Shown here: positions 1-8,429 of the stretch, in pieces
Layout: every line of letters starts with the position of its first letter
Numbering within the stretch: position 1 is the stretch's first letter
Source: Streptococcus sp.
Lineage (GTDB): Bacteria > Bacillota > Bacilli > Lactobacillales > Streptococcaceae
Assembly (NCBI GenBank): GCA_030527925.1
Contig: JAUMZW010000005.1
Location: 1-64,000, forward strand
Reading direction: 5' to 3'
DNA length: 64,000 nt
Made by a program: the position numbers and the translations under genes
The notes under the pieces: model-generated
Told to the model about the DNA's origin: nothing
Seen by the model: the letters and a program-made list of their open reading frames with translations, nothing else
The model's database searches: none

Positions 1-127
1 CTCATTCCTTTTTAGTCTATTATCTCATTTTTGGAGTATTTAGTGAGTTTTTAGACGTCCCCATATAAATAAAATTAAAAAATATTATTACTCGAAATAT
101 CCCCATTTCTAATAAAAATTTTTAACT

Positions 128-156
128 TTGACACTCTTGCTTTTTTTTTATATTAT
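128..156 (+). promoter_or_regulatory. Sigma-A promoter for the cupin regulator/exporter pair
   Basis: A consensus -35 TTGACA (128-133), a 17-base spacer and -10 TATTAT (151-156) lie 34 bases before the first gene. The surrounding 1-189 is very AT-rich and holds no gene that I can support. Confidence 0.75.
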
Positions 157-189
157 ATATAATAATAAAAAAAATTTAGGATTATAAAA

Positions 190-750
190 ATGATTGATAC
201 TCTAGTTGGCAAACGATTAAAAAGATTAAGAGAAGAATTACACTATTCTTTAGAAGATGTTTCTAGATTAACTGGCGTCAGTAAACCTAGTCTTAGCAAC
301 ATAGAAAGAGGGACTACCTCCACCTCCATTAAGAATCTATGGAAAATTTCAAAAGGCTTATCACTCCCAATATCTTATTTTTTCACTGAAGATAATAACA
401 GTTATGAGCTTGTGACACTTAATAAGCAACAAAAAATAAATTCTGAAAATGATTCAGTGGATATCTTTAACACATTTACATGGCAAACAAATGATAGTTT
501 TGAAACATTTTTTCTTAACTTGAAACCTGGAGCTAAACATTCCTCCAATGCTCATGCAACAGGTGTAACTGAAATCATTATTACCACAAAAGGAATACTA
601 TCAATGTCCATTAACAACAACCTAATTCAAGTCAATGAAGGACAATTATTACGATTTAACGCAAATGTACAACATGATTATTTAAATCAATCTACCAAGG
701 ACTGTAGCTTTTTTTCAATCATGTCTTATCCTCATAAAGGAGAAATTTAA
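190..750 (+). CDS. XRE-family regulator with C-terminal cupin domain
   Basis: A 186-residue transcription factor. Residues about 8-62 form an XRE helix-turn-helix (GKRLKRLREE, then LTGVSKPSLSNIERG as recognition helix). Residues about 100-180 fit a small cupin beta-barrel, the usual ligand-sensing part of this class. It starts at ATG 190 behind AGGA. Its stop overlaps by one base the start of a membrane exporter, so the two are translationally coupled and the regulator probably controls that exporter. The ligand is unknown. Confidence 0.85.
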   Translation: MIDTLVGKRLKRLREELHYSLEDVSRLTGVSKPSLSNIERGTTSTSIKNLWKISKGLSLPISYFFTEDNNSYELVTLNKQQKINSENDSVDIFNTFTWQTNDSFETFFLNLKPGAKHSSNAHATGVTEIIITTKGILSMSINNNLIQVNEGQLLRFNANVQHDYLNQSTKDCSFFSIMSYPHKGEI

Positions 751-1673
751 TGGCCGTTTTTCTTGGCATTTTAGCCGCATTCTTTTTTTCAATTACCTTT
801 GTTTTAAATCAAGTTATGGCATCAAGTGGAGGGTTTTGGTTATGGACAGCAACACTAAGGTTTTTAATCATGATTCCGCTATTTATTATCCTCATACGAT
901 TAAATAAAAAAAGGTCTCTTTTTAATGTTATTCAGGCACTGAAACGCAATCCTATCTCATGGATGATTTGGAGCCAAGTGGCATTTGCTATCTTCTATCT
1001 ACCACTTTGCTTTGCTTCTACTCAAGCTCCAGGTTGGTTAGTTGCAAGTACTTGGCAAATTACTATCATAGCAGGTAGTATTTTAGCTCCATTTATTGAA
1101 ATAGATCCTAAAAAAAAATCAGCAAGTTATTTAAGCGTTAAAGAAATATGTTGTTTTGCTGTTATTATACTAGGTATCATTATTATTGAAGCTCAACATT
1201 TTAGCATTTCTCCAGAACAAAATATTCCATTAGCTTTTATTAGTATTTTACTTGCGGCTTTTGCTTACCCACTAGGTAATCGTAAAATTATGCAACTCAA
1301 TCATACTAATAATCCTTTAGATACAGATGAACGTATTTTGGCTATGTTAATTGCGAGTTTACCAACTTGGCTTGGTGGCTCTTTGATAGCCTATATTATT
1401 ACTGGAATACCAACTACTAATCAAGTTTTCTCTAGTTTTATAGTTGCTCTATTTTCAGGATTCATTGCTACTTTTTTATTTTTTAAAGCTACTCAGTTAA
1501 CCCAACATCACTTAAATAAATTAGCGACTGTAGAAGCAACCCAGTCACTAGAAGTTGTTTTTTCTGTTCTTTTAGGCATAATCTTTTTAAAAGATAGTTT
1601 TCCTAATTTGCTAACTTTTCTAGGTTTAAGCCTTATTATTATTGGTATGGTACTAAAAGTTTTAAAATATTAA
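750..1673 (+). CDS. EamA/DMT-type membrane transporter, multidrug-efflux-like
   Basis: A 307-residue, very hydrophobic protein with about ten membrane segments in two halves, as in the drug/metabolite transporter superfamily. The N-terminal stretch with FVLNQVMASSGGFWLW and the later STQAPGWLVASTWQ resemble the multidrug-resistance efflux branch (PF13536-like). AAAGGAG sits inside the 3' end of the upstream regulator gene, and the ATG overlaps that gene's TAA. The substrate cannot be read from sequence; control by the coupled XRE-cupin protein is an inference from position. Confidence 0.8.
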   Translation: MAVFLGILAAFFFSITFVLNQVMASSGGFWLWTATLRFLIMIPLFIILIRLNKKRSLFNVIQALKRNPISWMIWSQVAFAIFYLPLCFASTQAPGWLVASTWQITIIAGSILAPFIEIDPKKKSASYLSVKEICCFAVIILGIIIIEAQHFSISPEQNIPLAFISILLAAFAYPLGNRKIMQLNHTNNPLDTDERILAMLIASLPTWLGGSLIAYIITGIPTTNQVFSSFIVALFSGFIATFLFFKATQLTQHHLNKLATVEATQSLEVVFSVLLGIIFLKDSFPNLLTFLGLSLIIIGMVLKVLKY

Positions 1674-1706
1674 AAAACTCTAACATTTAAAATGTTAGAG
1701 TTTTTT
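1672..1706. terminator. Bidirectional terminator between convergent genes
   Basis: A perfect inverted repeat with 17-base arms (AAAAAACTCTAACATTT and its complement) has A-runs and T-runs at both ends. It ends the exporter transcript from the left and the glsB-like transcript from the right. Confidence 0.9.
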
Positions 1707-1718
1707 GTAAGATTAATA

Positions 1719-1952
1719 CTACCGTCTTCCAAAAAAATGAGAAGCAACAATAATCACAATAGTAGAACCCAAAATAGATGGCAAAATTGCCATCCCAGCT
1801 AATGATGGTCCCCATGACCCAAAAAGAGATTGTCCAACTGAGGCACCAATTAGTCCAGATAAACAGTTAAAAAAACATCCCATAGGTTGTTTATCAGCAA
1901 CCTTTGCAGCAATCATACCAATAACTGCACCAACAAATAATGACCAAATCAT
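1719..1952 (-). CDS. GlsB/YeaQ/YmgE-family stress membrane protein
   Basis: A 77-residue protein with three hydrophobic, glycine-rich segments (SLFVGAVIGMIAAK, CLSGLIGASVGQSLFG, GSTIVIIVASHFFGRR), typical of the transglycosylase-associated family that accompanies Gls24/Asp23 stress genes. I chose ATG 1952 rather than the longer frame to 1970 because GGGAG lies about seven bases before it. Directly upstream lies a decayed amaP gene, so this is probably the surviving part of a Gls24-type stress operon. No Gls24 gene is present here. Confidence 0.8.
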   Translation of the reverse strand: MIWSLFVGAVIGMIAAKVADKQPMGCFFNCLSGLIGASVGQSLFGSWGPSLAGMAILPSILGSTIVIIVASHFFGRR

Positions 1953-1984
1953 AAATTTCTCCCTATACAATATTAGGATAATGT

Positions 1985-2010
1985 TAAAAAACTCTATTGA
2001 TTAATAGAGT
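1985..2010 (-). terminator. Terminator between amaP remnant and glsB-like gene
   Basis: On the minus strand ACTCTATT-AATC-AATAGAGT is followed by a T-run (stem 1991-2010). It separates the dead amaP from the gene below, which lies only about 30 bases further on. Confidence 0.65.
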
Positions 2011-2030
2011 CATTAAACATTAACTTTCTC

Positions 2031-2529
2031 CTACTTTACACGAGGTTCTTTGTTTTGATGAACAGATGACACATCTTTAATACTAACTTTTAGATTAATT
2101 CATTTATTAAGACCGATAAATTCACTAAAACCATCCTCAACAATCTCACCACTGATAAAAACTATAACTTTTCATTTAAATACCCTAGTATTTACAGTTG
2201 AATTCTTCATATATTTTTTGACATCAATTAATGTTCTAATATTGGATTCAAGTGCAGTTTTTTTAATTAAAAGATGATTATTCTTATCAATTTTAAACTC
2301 AGTATATGTTTTAGGATAAAACATATTAACAATCATAAATACAAGAAGAATGGCTAGAATAACTAAAGGAAGCCAAAATTGGAAAATATTTATTAATAAC
2401 ACTGTTATCAAAATTAAACTTGTAACAATGTAAAATATTTTTCCTTTTAAGATACAGTATTTCTTTATATTTTTTAAATTATACTGTTTAACTGCAACAC
2501 GTGTCTTTAAAATTACCGGTATTTAACTC
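2031..2529 (-). pseudogene. Decayed amaP-like (alkaline-shock membrane anchor) gene
   Basis: Open minus-strand frame from about 2529 to 2172 encodes a membrane segment (FQFWLPLVILAILLVFMIV) followed by FYPKTYTEFKIDKNNHLLIKK, which resembles the region after the second membrane helix of AmaP. It has no ATG at its head. Beyond the stop at 2172, another frame (about 2165-2031) reads EDGFSEFIGLNK, stop, INLKVSIKDV and ends NKEPRVK, like the C-terminal part of AmaP/Asp23 proteins. A missing start, at least one in-frame stop and a missing middle make it non-functional. Family naming rests on my recall of the motif. Confidence 0.6.
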
Positions 2530-2594
2530 ATTGAGAACAATTCTAATAACCCTACAAATTCATATTATCATTTGAGAATTGTCTCGTCAAATAT

Positions 2595-3446
2595 TTACAC
2601 TTTTGTTGTTCTCAATGCTGCTTGATAGGTTTGTTTCAATAACATAGTAATCGTCATTGGACCTACCCCTCCTGGTACAGGTGTGATGTAACTTACCTTT
2701 TGAGCAACTTCTTTAAAATCAACATCTCCGACTAATTTACCGTCTTCATTTCGATTCATACCAACATCAATTATGACAGCCCCATCTTTAACATAATCAG
2801 CTTTAATAAATTCACTACTACCAATAGCTACAATAAGAATATCTGCTTGCTTTGTGACTTTTTGTAAATCTAAAGTTCTTGAATGTGCTAAAGTAACAGT
2901 CGCATTTTTTTCTAATAAGAGTTGAGCCATGGGTTTTCCAACAATATTAGAACGACCCACGATTACGGCATGTTTCCCTTCTAGATTAATATTATAGTCT
3001 GAAAACATCTCCATAATACCTGCTGGAGTACACGGAACCATAATTGGCCTTCCACTCCATAGATGACCAGTATTTAAAGGATGAAAACCATCCACATCCT
3101 TTTGTGGATCGATTGCCATAATAATTTTTGTGTCATTAATATGTTTGGGTAAAGGAAGCTGGACCAATATACCATGTATGCTATCATCTGCATTATAACT
3201 TTCAATAACCTCTATCAATTCTTCCTCACTAATCGAATCTGACAAAACTCTAGTTTCACTTTTAAAGCCTACTTTTAGTGCAGATCGTTCTTTATTTCTA
3301 ACATAAACTTGGCTTGCTGGATCATCACCTACTAAAATAACTGCTAATCCAGGTACAATACCATGATGCTCTTTCATTACAGATACATGTTTAGACAAAT
3401 CTTCTTGCAATCTTGCAGCTAACTCTTTTCCATCAATTATCTTCAT
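2595..3446 (-). CDS. folD: Methylenetetrahydrofolate dehydrogenase/cyclohydrolase FolD
   Basis: A 283-residue cytosolic bifunctional enzyme that interconverts 5,10-methylene-, methenyl- and 10-formyl-tetrahydrofolate. The YVRNKE catalytic lysine region, VQLPLPKHI, the [11 protein letters not shown] loop, the cofactor-binding [11 protein letters not shown] and the terminal [10 protein letters not shown] signature are all intact, and the length is normal. AAGGAG precedes ATG 3446. It is transcribed alone, downstream of the terminator of the amino-acid transporter. Confidence 0.97.
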   Translation of the reverse strand: MKIIDGKELAARLQEDLSKHVSVMKEHHGIVPGLAVILVGDDPASQVYVRNKERSALKVGFKSETRVLSDSISEEELIEVIESYNADDSIHGILVQLPLPKHINDTKIIMAIDPQKDVDGFHPLNTGHLWSGRPIMVPCTPAGIMEMFSDYNINLEGKHAVIVGRSNIVGKPMAQLLLEKNATVTLAHSRTLDLQKVTKQADILIVAIGSSEFIKADYVKDGAVIIDVGMNRNEDGKLVGDVDFKEVAQKVSYITPVPGGVGPMTITMLLKQTYQAALRTTKV

Positions 3447-3485
3447 ACTAAACTCCTTACAAAAATATCATCTCCTTATTATAAC

Positions 3486-3514
3486 AAAAAAAGAAAGTTC
3501 ATCACTTTCTTTTT
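3486..3514 (-). terminator. Terminator of the amino-acid ABC transporter operon
   Basis: Inverted arms AAAAAGAAAGT (3488-3498) and ACTTTCTTTTT (3504-3514), with a run of Ts on the minus strand after the stem. It also forms the upstream boundary of folD. Confidence 0.8.
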
Positions 3515-3540
3515 ATCTATTTAAAGATATAGGTAAATCA

Positions 3541-4278
3541 TTATAAAACCTTACTTAAAAAGTCTTTTGTTCTATCTTCTTTTGTTTGTTCAAAGACTTC
3601 TAACGGTGTCCCTTCTTCAACAATATAGCCTCCATCCATGAAAATAACACGGTCAGCAACTTCACGTGCAAATCCCATTTCGTGCGTTACAATGACCATT
3701 GTCATACCTGACTTAGCTAAGTCCTGCATAACATTCAATACCTCACCGACCATTTCAGGATCTAATGCAGAAGTGGGTTCATCAAATAATAGAACATCAG
3801 GTCCCATTGCTAGACCACGTGCAATAGCAATACGCTGTTGTTGACCACCAGATAAACTTTGAGGGTAACCATCAGCCTTATCTGATAAACCAACTTGCTC
3901 TAGTAATTGATATGCTTTTTTCTTAGCATCTTCTTTTGAAATTCCTTTTGTTTTAACAGGTGATAACATAATATTCTGTAAAACTGTCATATTTGGGAAG
4001 AGGTTAAATTGCTGAAAAACCATTCCCATTTTTTCACGCATTTTAAAAATATCATTGGCTTTATCTGTGATATCTATACCTTCAAACTCTATACTACCTT
4101 TTGTAGGCATTTCTAAAAGATTTATTGTTCTCAAAAAAGTTGATTTACCAGAACCAGAAGGACCTATAATAACAACAACCTCACCTTTTTGAATTTCAAG
4201 GTCAATTCCTTTTAAAATCTCATTTTCCCCAAAATACTTATGAAGATTTTTAATTGAAATAATAGACTCTACCATCAT
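3541..4278 (-). CDS. Polar amino-acid ABC transporter ATP-binding protein (GlnQ-like)
   Basis: A 245-residue ATPase with Walker [10 protein letters not shown] (39-47), Q-loop FQQFNLFP, signature LSGGQQQR, Walker B VLLFDEP and the switch histidine in IVTHEMGF. The first ATG overlaps the TGA of the permease gene (ATGA), with GGAGG ahead. Together they form a two-gene importer. No substrate-binding protein lies beside them, so the binding protein is presumably encoded elsewhere. Glutamine or another polar amino acid is the family expectation; the exact substrate is not visible. Confidence 0.93.
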   Translation of the reverse strand: MMVESIISIKNLHKYFGENEILKGIDLEIQKGEVVVIIGPSGSGKSTFLRTINLLEMPTKGSIEFEGIDITDKANDIFKMREKMGMVFQQFNLFPNMTVLQNIMLSPVKTKGISKEDAKKKAYQLLEQVGLSDKADGYPQSLSGGQQQRIAIARGLAMGPDVLLFDEPTSALDPEMVGEVLNVMQDLAKSGMTMVIVTHEMGFAREVADRVIFMDGGYIVEEGTPLEVFEQTKEDRTKDFLSKVL

Positions 4279-4961
4279 TTATTTCCTCCAGTTCCTAATT
4301 TTGCTTCTAATTTTTTAAGTAATATTGATAATATGGTTGTTACGATTAAATAATAACCTGCTGCAAATAACAGTGGCGTTAAGGGTAAGTAGGTAGCACT
4401 TGCAACAGATTGTGCACCACTCCAAAGTTCCATAACACCAATTGTTTGTAACAATGAACTATCTTTTACAATAGTTATAAATTCATTCCCCAAGGCTGGA
4501 AGTATATTCTTAAATGCTTGAGGCAAAATAACATATCGCATCGTTTTAAGAGGTCTAATACCTAAGGAGTAAGCTGCTTCTATCTGACCTTTTGGTATAG
4601 CTTCGATACCTGCACGAACCACCTCTGAAATATAAGCTCCACTATTTAAACCAATTACTAGAATCCCAGGAACCAAACGGGTAAAATCCAAACTAAGTAC
4701 ATCAAAACCAATTGTCGGTAAATTATCAAAATGGAAAAAAGCAAACGAAATCATAATTTGAACAACCATTGGTGTTCCCCTAAAAATCCAAACATAAAGA
4801 TTAACAAACCACTTCAATAACGTTATCTCAGTATTTTGTGCTAAGGCTGTTAATACTCCCAAAATGGTCCCAATAAAAACTACACAGGCTGATATCAGTA
4901 AAGTTACAACAACACCATCGTTAAAATAAGCAAAATATTTTGGTAAAAATGAAAAATCCAT
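4275..4961 (-). CDS. Polar amino-acid ABC transporter permease
   Basis: A 228-residue inner-membrane subunit of the HisM/GlnP type. The EAA loop ([22 protein letters not shown]) that contacts the ATPase is complete. It begins close to the membrane ([13 protein letters not shown]) and has about five helices. The gene is first in the operon, behind a promoter at 4987-5015, and overlaps the ATPase gene by four bases. It lacks the fused binding domain seen in some streptococcal homologues. Confidence 0.92.
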   Translation of the reverse strand: MDFSFLPKYFAYFNDGVVVTLLISACVVFIGTILGVLTALAQNTEITLLKWFVNLYVWIFRGTPMVVQIMISFAFFHFDNLPTIGFDVLSLDFTRLVPGILVIGLNSGAYISEVVRAGIEAIPKGQIEAAYSLGIRPLKTMRYVILPQAFKNILPALGNEFITIVKDSSLLQTIGVMELWSGAQSVASATYLPLTPLLFAAGYYLIVTTILSILLKKLEAKLGTGGNK

Positions 4962-4986
4962 ACTTGTCTCCTAACTTCTTTTAATC

Positions 4987-5015
4987 AGTATACTACAACT
5001 TGTATAAAAATACAA
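4987..5015 (-). promoter_or_regulatory. Promoter of the amino-acid ABC transporter
   Basis: On the minus strand a -35 TTGTAT, 17 bases and a -10 TATACT lie about 26 bases before the permease ATG. Confidence 0.6.
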
Positions 5016-5054
5016 TAAGATGTTTTATATTTATTTTTATTCATAGAAGCTTAA

Positions 5055-5087
5055 TAAAAAAACTACTAGCTCAAAGCCGGTAGTTTT
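5055..5087 (-). terminator. Terminator of the DUF1797 gene
   Basis: The minus strand folds AAAACTAC-GGCT/AGCT-GTAGTTTT with a trinucleotide loop and a T-run, directly after the gene ending at 5090. Confidence 0.8.
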
Positions 5088-5089
5088 AA

Positions 5090-5320
5090 TTAGTAAAGTA
5101 AATCGTAAATTTCCATAGCAATTAAGTCGATACTATCAAATGAATACGATTCACGTGCTTCCACATCACGTAAAGTAAAAATTGGACCTGTCTCTGCATC
5201 ATTACTAAATGATACCTCAGCAACAACATTTCCTTCACGTTCAAAATTACGTTTTAAATTTCCTCCGTCAGTAGTCATTAACTCTAGACGGTTAATAATT
5301 CTCACTAAATGTGATTCCAT
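5090..5320 (-). CDS. YkuJ/DUF1797-family small protein
   Basis: A 76-residue acidic soluble protein (ESHLVRIINRLELM, then FTLRDVEARESYSFDSIDLIAMEIYDLLY) matching the compact Firmicute DUF1797/YkuJ family. Function is not established. It is a single-gene unit with AGGAG before ATG 5320 and its own terminator. Confidence 0.8.
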   Translation of the reverse strand: MESHLVRIINRLELMTTDGGNLKRNFEREGNVVAEVSFSNDAETGPIFTLRDVEARESYSFDSIDLIAMEIYDLLY

Positions 5321-5492
5321 GATTTCTCTCCTATTAGTTTTCTATTCTATACTATTTTATCACAAATCTAAAGAATAACCTACTAAAAATATATGAAAGT
5401 CACTACATACACCTTAAAAGATAAATAATTCCTAAAGGTAAGTTATTACATCTATGAAGTAAAATAGAGTCTTTTATCAGAACTTAACGTCT

Positions 5493-6090
5493 TTAATAAA
5501 GCATATAAAGTCCTAAACCTAACATTATATATACCAAAATTTCTTGCGGGTTCACTGCATGCAATACGACAATTATAAATGCACTTACCGTAGCTCTTAT
5601 CCAAGCTACCGACTTTAGCATTAACCAACGTCTAAACAACCCTACAAAAATCAACTCTTCTACTATAGAGGAAATTACCACCTCTAATAGAAACATCAAA
5701 ATCGTAGATGAAAGAAAACAATACATCATTCTTTCTTTAAAAGACAATAAGGTATTATCATTTGCTGTAACTGATGGTCCTTAAAACTTTAAATTTAAAT
5801 ATGAAAAAGCAACAACAAGATTCTTCAATATCATAAAATAACCAAAGATGATTAGAATATCAAGCCAGCCTATTTTCAGTTTTAACAGGCTTTCTGGTAC
5901 AAAAATTCTATATTTTTTTATAACCTTCTAACAATGGAACAAAGAGAAGCAATATAGACAAAAAGTACTAACCACTTCATATGACTGACATAAGCATTTG
6001 ATTGTCTTTTAAGATTAAAAGCTGTACATTAGTAGAATATACAAGAAAAGCAAGAAAAATTCCAAGTCCAATTTTTTTAGTATTAACATA
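5493..6090 (-). pseudogene. Decayed CPBP-family intramembrane protease gene
   Basis: Three minus-strand segments together resemble one CPBP (Abi-like) membrane protein. About 6090-5975 reads GIFYVNTKKIGLGIFLAFLVYS. About 5925-5762 reads RIFVPESLLKLKIGWLDILIIFG. After an in-frame TAA, about 5759-5493 holds the protease core with EELIFVGLFRRW (EExxxxR-like motif) and IIVVLHAVNP. The TAA and further frame breaks kill the gene. The tail ending LGLGLYMLY looks natural. CPBP proteins often accompany bacteriocin or peptide loci, but none is adjacent. Confidence 0.6.
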
Positions 6091-6101
6091 AAAAATTCCT
6101 A

Positions 6102-6818
6102 TTATTTATAAAATTTCAAATCATTAACTAAAGAGAAGATAAGAATAACAAGATGAATAAACAAGGTAATCAGAAAGGCCAACAGATCAAAATGTTGTGT
6201 TATCACGAAAATAAAGAAAAATATAAAATAGATTGCTGGAAAAACATAGTAGCATAAAAACATAATTGTATCGTAAGATGATTTGTATTCTTTTTCCATC
6301 TCCGCTTCGTCTAGTTGGAAAATATTCTCTTTTATGGATTTATAACTAATTTTATTAGGAAAAGCTATGCCTTTATCCATAATCATCTGTTTTAAAAATC
6401 TTCTATGCATTACTAAGAGTACAATCAAAACAAGGCTTTCTAAAAAAATTCTGATGTCATGAGCAGCGGCACTAAATAGCATTAAAGAAATCACTAAAAG
6501 TATTGAAATAGTTACCATTGAAAAAGACATTGTAAAATTATGCTGAAGAGTGCAATAATCACTTTCTGCCAACTCTTCATGAACATCAGTCATCTCCCGA
6601 TGTATTCTTAAATATCTAATGCCATAAAAAAGAGTAAATAATATCAAAACAATCGTCAAGATGGTAAAAATAGTCCTTATGCTAGTAAACTGTGGTGTAG
6701 TGAATCCTATCAAAAGATAGCTCGAAAGATTGTTAAAGTTTTTAGAAATATAATCTGAGAAAAATCCAACTAGGCCTCCAAAAATCATCCATAAAATTGT
6801 TAAAAGTATTTTTTTCAT
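6102..6818 (-). CDS. DUF3169-family membrane protein
   Basis: A 238-residue protein with about six hydrophobic helices, beginning KKILLTILWMIFGGLVGF and with a charged middle (DEAEMEKEYKSSYDTIMFLCYYV). This layout fits the DUF3169 family, typically encoded directly downstream of a small XRE repressor as here (9-base gap). Function is unknown. Expression probably depends on the repressor gene before it. Confidence 0.7.
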   Translation of the reverse strand: MKKILLTILWMIFGGLVGFFSDYISKNFNNLSSYLLIGFTTPQFTSIRTIFTILTIVLILFTLFYGIRYLRIHREMTDVHEELAESDYCTLQHNFTMSFSMVTISILLVISLMLFSAAAHDIRIFLESLVLIVLLVMHRRFLKQMIMDKGIAFPNKISYKSIKENIFQLDEAEMEKEYKSSYDTIMFLCYYVFPAIYFIFFFIFVITQHFDLLAFLITLFIHLVILIFSLVNDLKFYK

Positions 6819-6827
6819 TGTTATCTC

Positions 6828-7028
6828 CTATTCTTCTAAACTAAAGACATTCTCAACTGGTTCATTGAAAATCTTTGCGATGGTTAAAGCAATATAAATC
6901 GAAGGAAGGTATTCACCTCTCTCAATCAAACTCACCGTCTGTCTGGAAATATTAGCCAACTTTGCCAGTTGTGTCTGATTAAGCCCCTCTCTTGCACGAA
7001 GTTCTTTTAAGCGATTTTTAACTGACAT
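6828..7028 (-). CDS. Small XRE-family repressor (YozG-like)
   Basis: A 66-residue protein that is almost entirely a helix-turn-helix: SVKNRLKELRAREGLNQTQLA, ISRQTVSLIERGEY, and the tail FNEPVENVFSLEE found in this class. I start it at 7028, not at the ATG at 7049, because GGAGG stands just before 7028 and inside the longer frame. It probably autoregulates through inverted repeats in its promoter and is partnered with the DUF3169 membrane protein. Confidence 0.88.
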   Translation of the reverse strand: MSVKNRLKELRAREGLNQTQLAKLANISRQTVSLIERGEYLPSIYIALTIAKIFNEPVENVFSLEE

Positions 7029-7053
7029 ATTCCCCTCCTTTGTTAACATCTTA

Positions 7054-7113
7054 ATTGTATATGATTATTTACATTTTGACAACTATAATTGTCAAAAAAA
7101 TGATAATTGTCAA
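7054..7113 (-). promoter_or_regulatory. Promoter with inverted-repeat operator for the XRE/DUF3169 pair
   Basis: TTGACAA-6-TTGTCAA forms a perfect inverted repeat at 7076-7095, and a further TTGTCAA lies at 7107-7113. On the minus strand a -35 TTGTCA (7077-7082), 17 bases and a -10 TACAAT (7054-7059) make a promoter that overlaps the repeat, which suggests repression by the XRE protein. Confidence 0.6.
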
Positions 7114-7156
7114 AATTACGCAATAACTATAATTAAGGAAAAATGACACATTTGGT

Positions 7157-7197
7157 AAAAAACACTCCATTTCTTAATTGAAATGAAGTATTTTTTT
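7157..7197 (-). terminator. Terminator of the PadR/DUF2812 operon
   Basis: A nearly perfect stem (AAAAAACACTCCATTTC against GAAATGAAGTATTTTTT) overlaps the stop of the DUF2812 gene and has T-tracts on both strands. Confidence 0.75.
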
Positions 7198-7702
7198 AAC
7201 GATATTTTTTCTTCAAACGATAAAAACCTGATGCTACATAAATAATCAAGATAGAGAGAATAATACTCAAACTTAGAAAAAATGAAGATTTAAACATATT
7301 TAGAAATGAAACAAGCCATAGAGGAATGAGAACCCCTAAACGTAATTTGATAATACGATTAATCATTTCAACCTTAGAAACTTTATCACTATAGATACTA
7401 CTATCATTTTCATCAATACACGTTAGAGCTGGTCTTCTGAAGTAGGAAAAATTTTGACAATTATCAACATGTTGCCAACCACTATCTAAAAAGATTTGAT
7501 AATAATCAGAATCTCGTTTTCTACGATTTTCAACAAAATCTAATTGATAAATAACATCACTTGGCTCAACTTTTTCAAAATAAAAGAGACAAAAATCTAC
7601 TTTTAAAAATTTCCAACCCTTCTGATGCATTGCTCTTAAGTATTTTTCTTCTTTTTCAAAATCTGAAATCATAAAAATTTTAAACACTCTCTTTATTACC
7701 AT
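7196..7702 (-). CDS. DUF2812-family membrane protein
   Basis: A 168-residue protein. The N-terminal 100 residues carry the DUF2812 pattern (FEKEEKYLRAMHQKGWKFL, then FFEKVEP-like YFEKVEPSDVIYQLDF, and DSGWQHV). Two hydrophobic segments follow near the C-terminus, giving a membrane-anchored cytosolic domain. The start overlaps the end of the padR gene by seven bases. PadR-DUF2812 pairs are common in Firmicutes and probably sense membrane or envelope conditions; function is unproven. Confidence 0.82.
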   Translation of the reverse strand: MVIKRVFKIFMISDFEKEEKYLRAMHQKGWKFLKVDFCLFYFEKVEPSDVIYQLDFVENRRKRDSDYYQIFLDSGWQHVDNCQNFSYFRRPALTCIDENDSSIYSDKVSKVEMINRIIKLRLGVLIPLWLVSFLNMFKSSFFLSLSIILSILIIYVASGFYRLKKKYR

Positions 7703-8031
7703 TTTTCTTCTCCTTGAATATTATGATACATACGCTTAATGCGAGCTTTTTCAAGATTTAATACTTCTATACCAAGCTCAGTAATATGATACAGTTTTCT
7801 CTTTTCTTCTTCTCTCATAAAACGAATCAAGCCATCTTTTTCCATTTTAGACAAACTACCATACATGGTTCCTGGGCTAATCGTAAGCTCACCATTTGTC
7901 AATTCTTTAACCACTTGAGTTATGCCATAACCATGATTTTCATGTACAAGCGATAATAAAATATAAAAACTAGGCTCTGTCATGGGAACATAAATTTTTT
8001 TCAGTCTTGCACTGATATTGATGTTTTTCAT
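7696..8031 (-). CDS. PadR-family transcriptional regulator
   Basis: A 111-residue winged-helix repressor. PSFYILLSLVHENHGYGI, TISPGTMYGSLSKMEKDGLI and KLYHITELGIEVL are the standard PadR signatures. It is first in an operon with the DUF2812 gene. Two direct repeats about 300 bases upstream (8324-8361) are possible operators. A broken small-membrane-protein gene lies between them and this start. Confidence 0.9.
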   Translation of the reverse strand: MKNINISARLKKIYVPMTEPSFYILLSLVHENHGYGITQVVKELTNGELTISPGTMYGSLSKMEKDGLIRFMREEEKRKLYHITELGIEVLNLEKARIKRMYHNIQGEEKW

Positions 8032-8093
8032 AAAAAATAAAGTACCTTTCTTAAAAAATTTATTTTATCATCTTCAAAATCCAAAATGTTACC

Positions 8094-8250
8094 TTACTTT
8101 TTCCTGTTGTTAATATACTTACAGACAAATATAGTAAATAGAGATGAACCCAATGTTACAAGTATTGCCAAAAATCTTCAATCCATTTCAAAAAATGATA
8201 ATGATATAAAAAATATACAAGGCTAGCGCAACGAAACTTCGATTAATCAT
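8094..8250 (-). pseudogene. Broken small membrane protein gene upstream of padR
   Basis: An ATG at 8250 with AAGGAG reads INRSFVALALYIFYIIIIF and then hits TGA. After a frame change the downstream sequence reads RFLAILVTLGSSLF TIFVCKYINNRKK to a stop at 8094. Together they look like one roughly 50-residue, two-helix protein spoiled by a frameshift and a TGG-to-TGA-type stop. The good ribosome site and position suggest it was the first gene of the padR operon. The rest of 8032-8430 holds repeats and the alaS terminator. Confidence 0.45.
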
Positions 8251-8323
8251 ATTGAACTCCTTACTCTAACTAATCCTTTACTTAACAGGCTAAATTTTAA
8301 ATTTCCACCATATTGGTCTACGA

Positions 8324-8361
8324 TATATCAGACTTCGATATAACTATATCATGGTTCGATA
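8324..8361. promoter_or_regulatory. Tandem 17-base direct repeats, candidate PadR operators
   Basis: TATATCAGACTTCGATA (8324-8340) is repeated as TATATCATGGTTCGATA (8345-8361), 14 of 17 identical and 21 bases apart, i.e. two helical turns. Each copy is itself a TATATC/GATA inverted repeat. Confidence 0.5.
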
Positions 8362-8390
8362 CTATTGTCAAATTTTTAAAAAAAGATAAT

Positions 8391-8422
8391 AAAAAATACC
8401 AACCGATTAGGGTTAGTATTTT
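8391..8422 (-). terminator. Terminator of alaS
   Basis: Stem AATACTAACC/GGTTGGTATT with a six-base loop and a T-run on the minus strand, directly after the alaS stop. Confidence 0.8.
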
Positions 8423-8429
8423 CAAAAAA

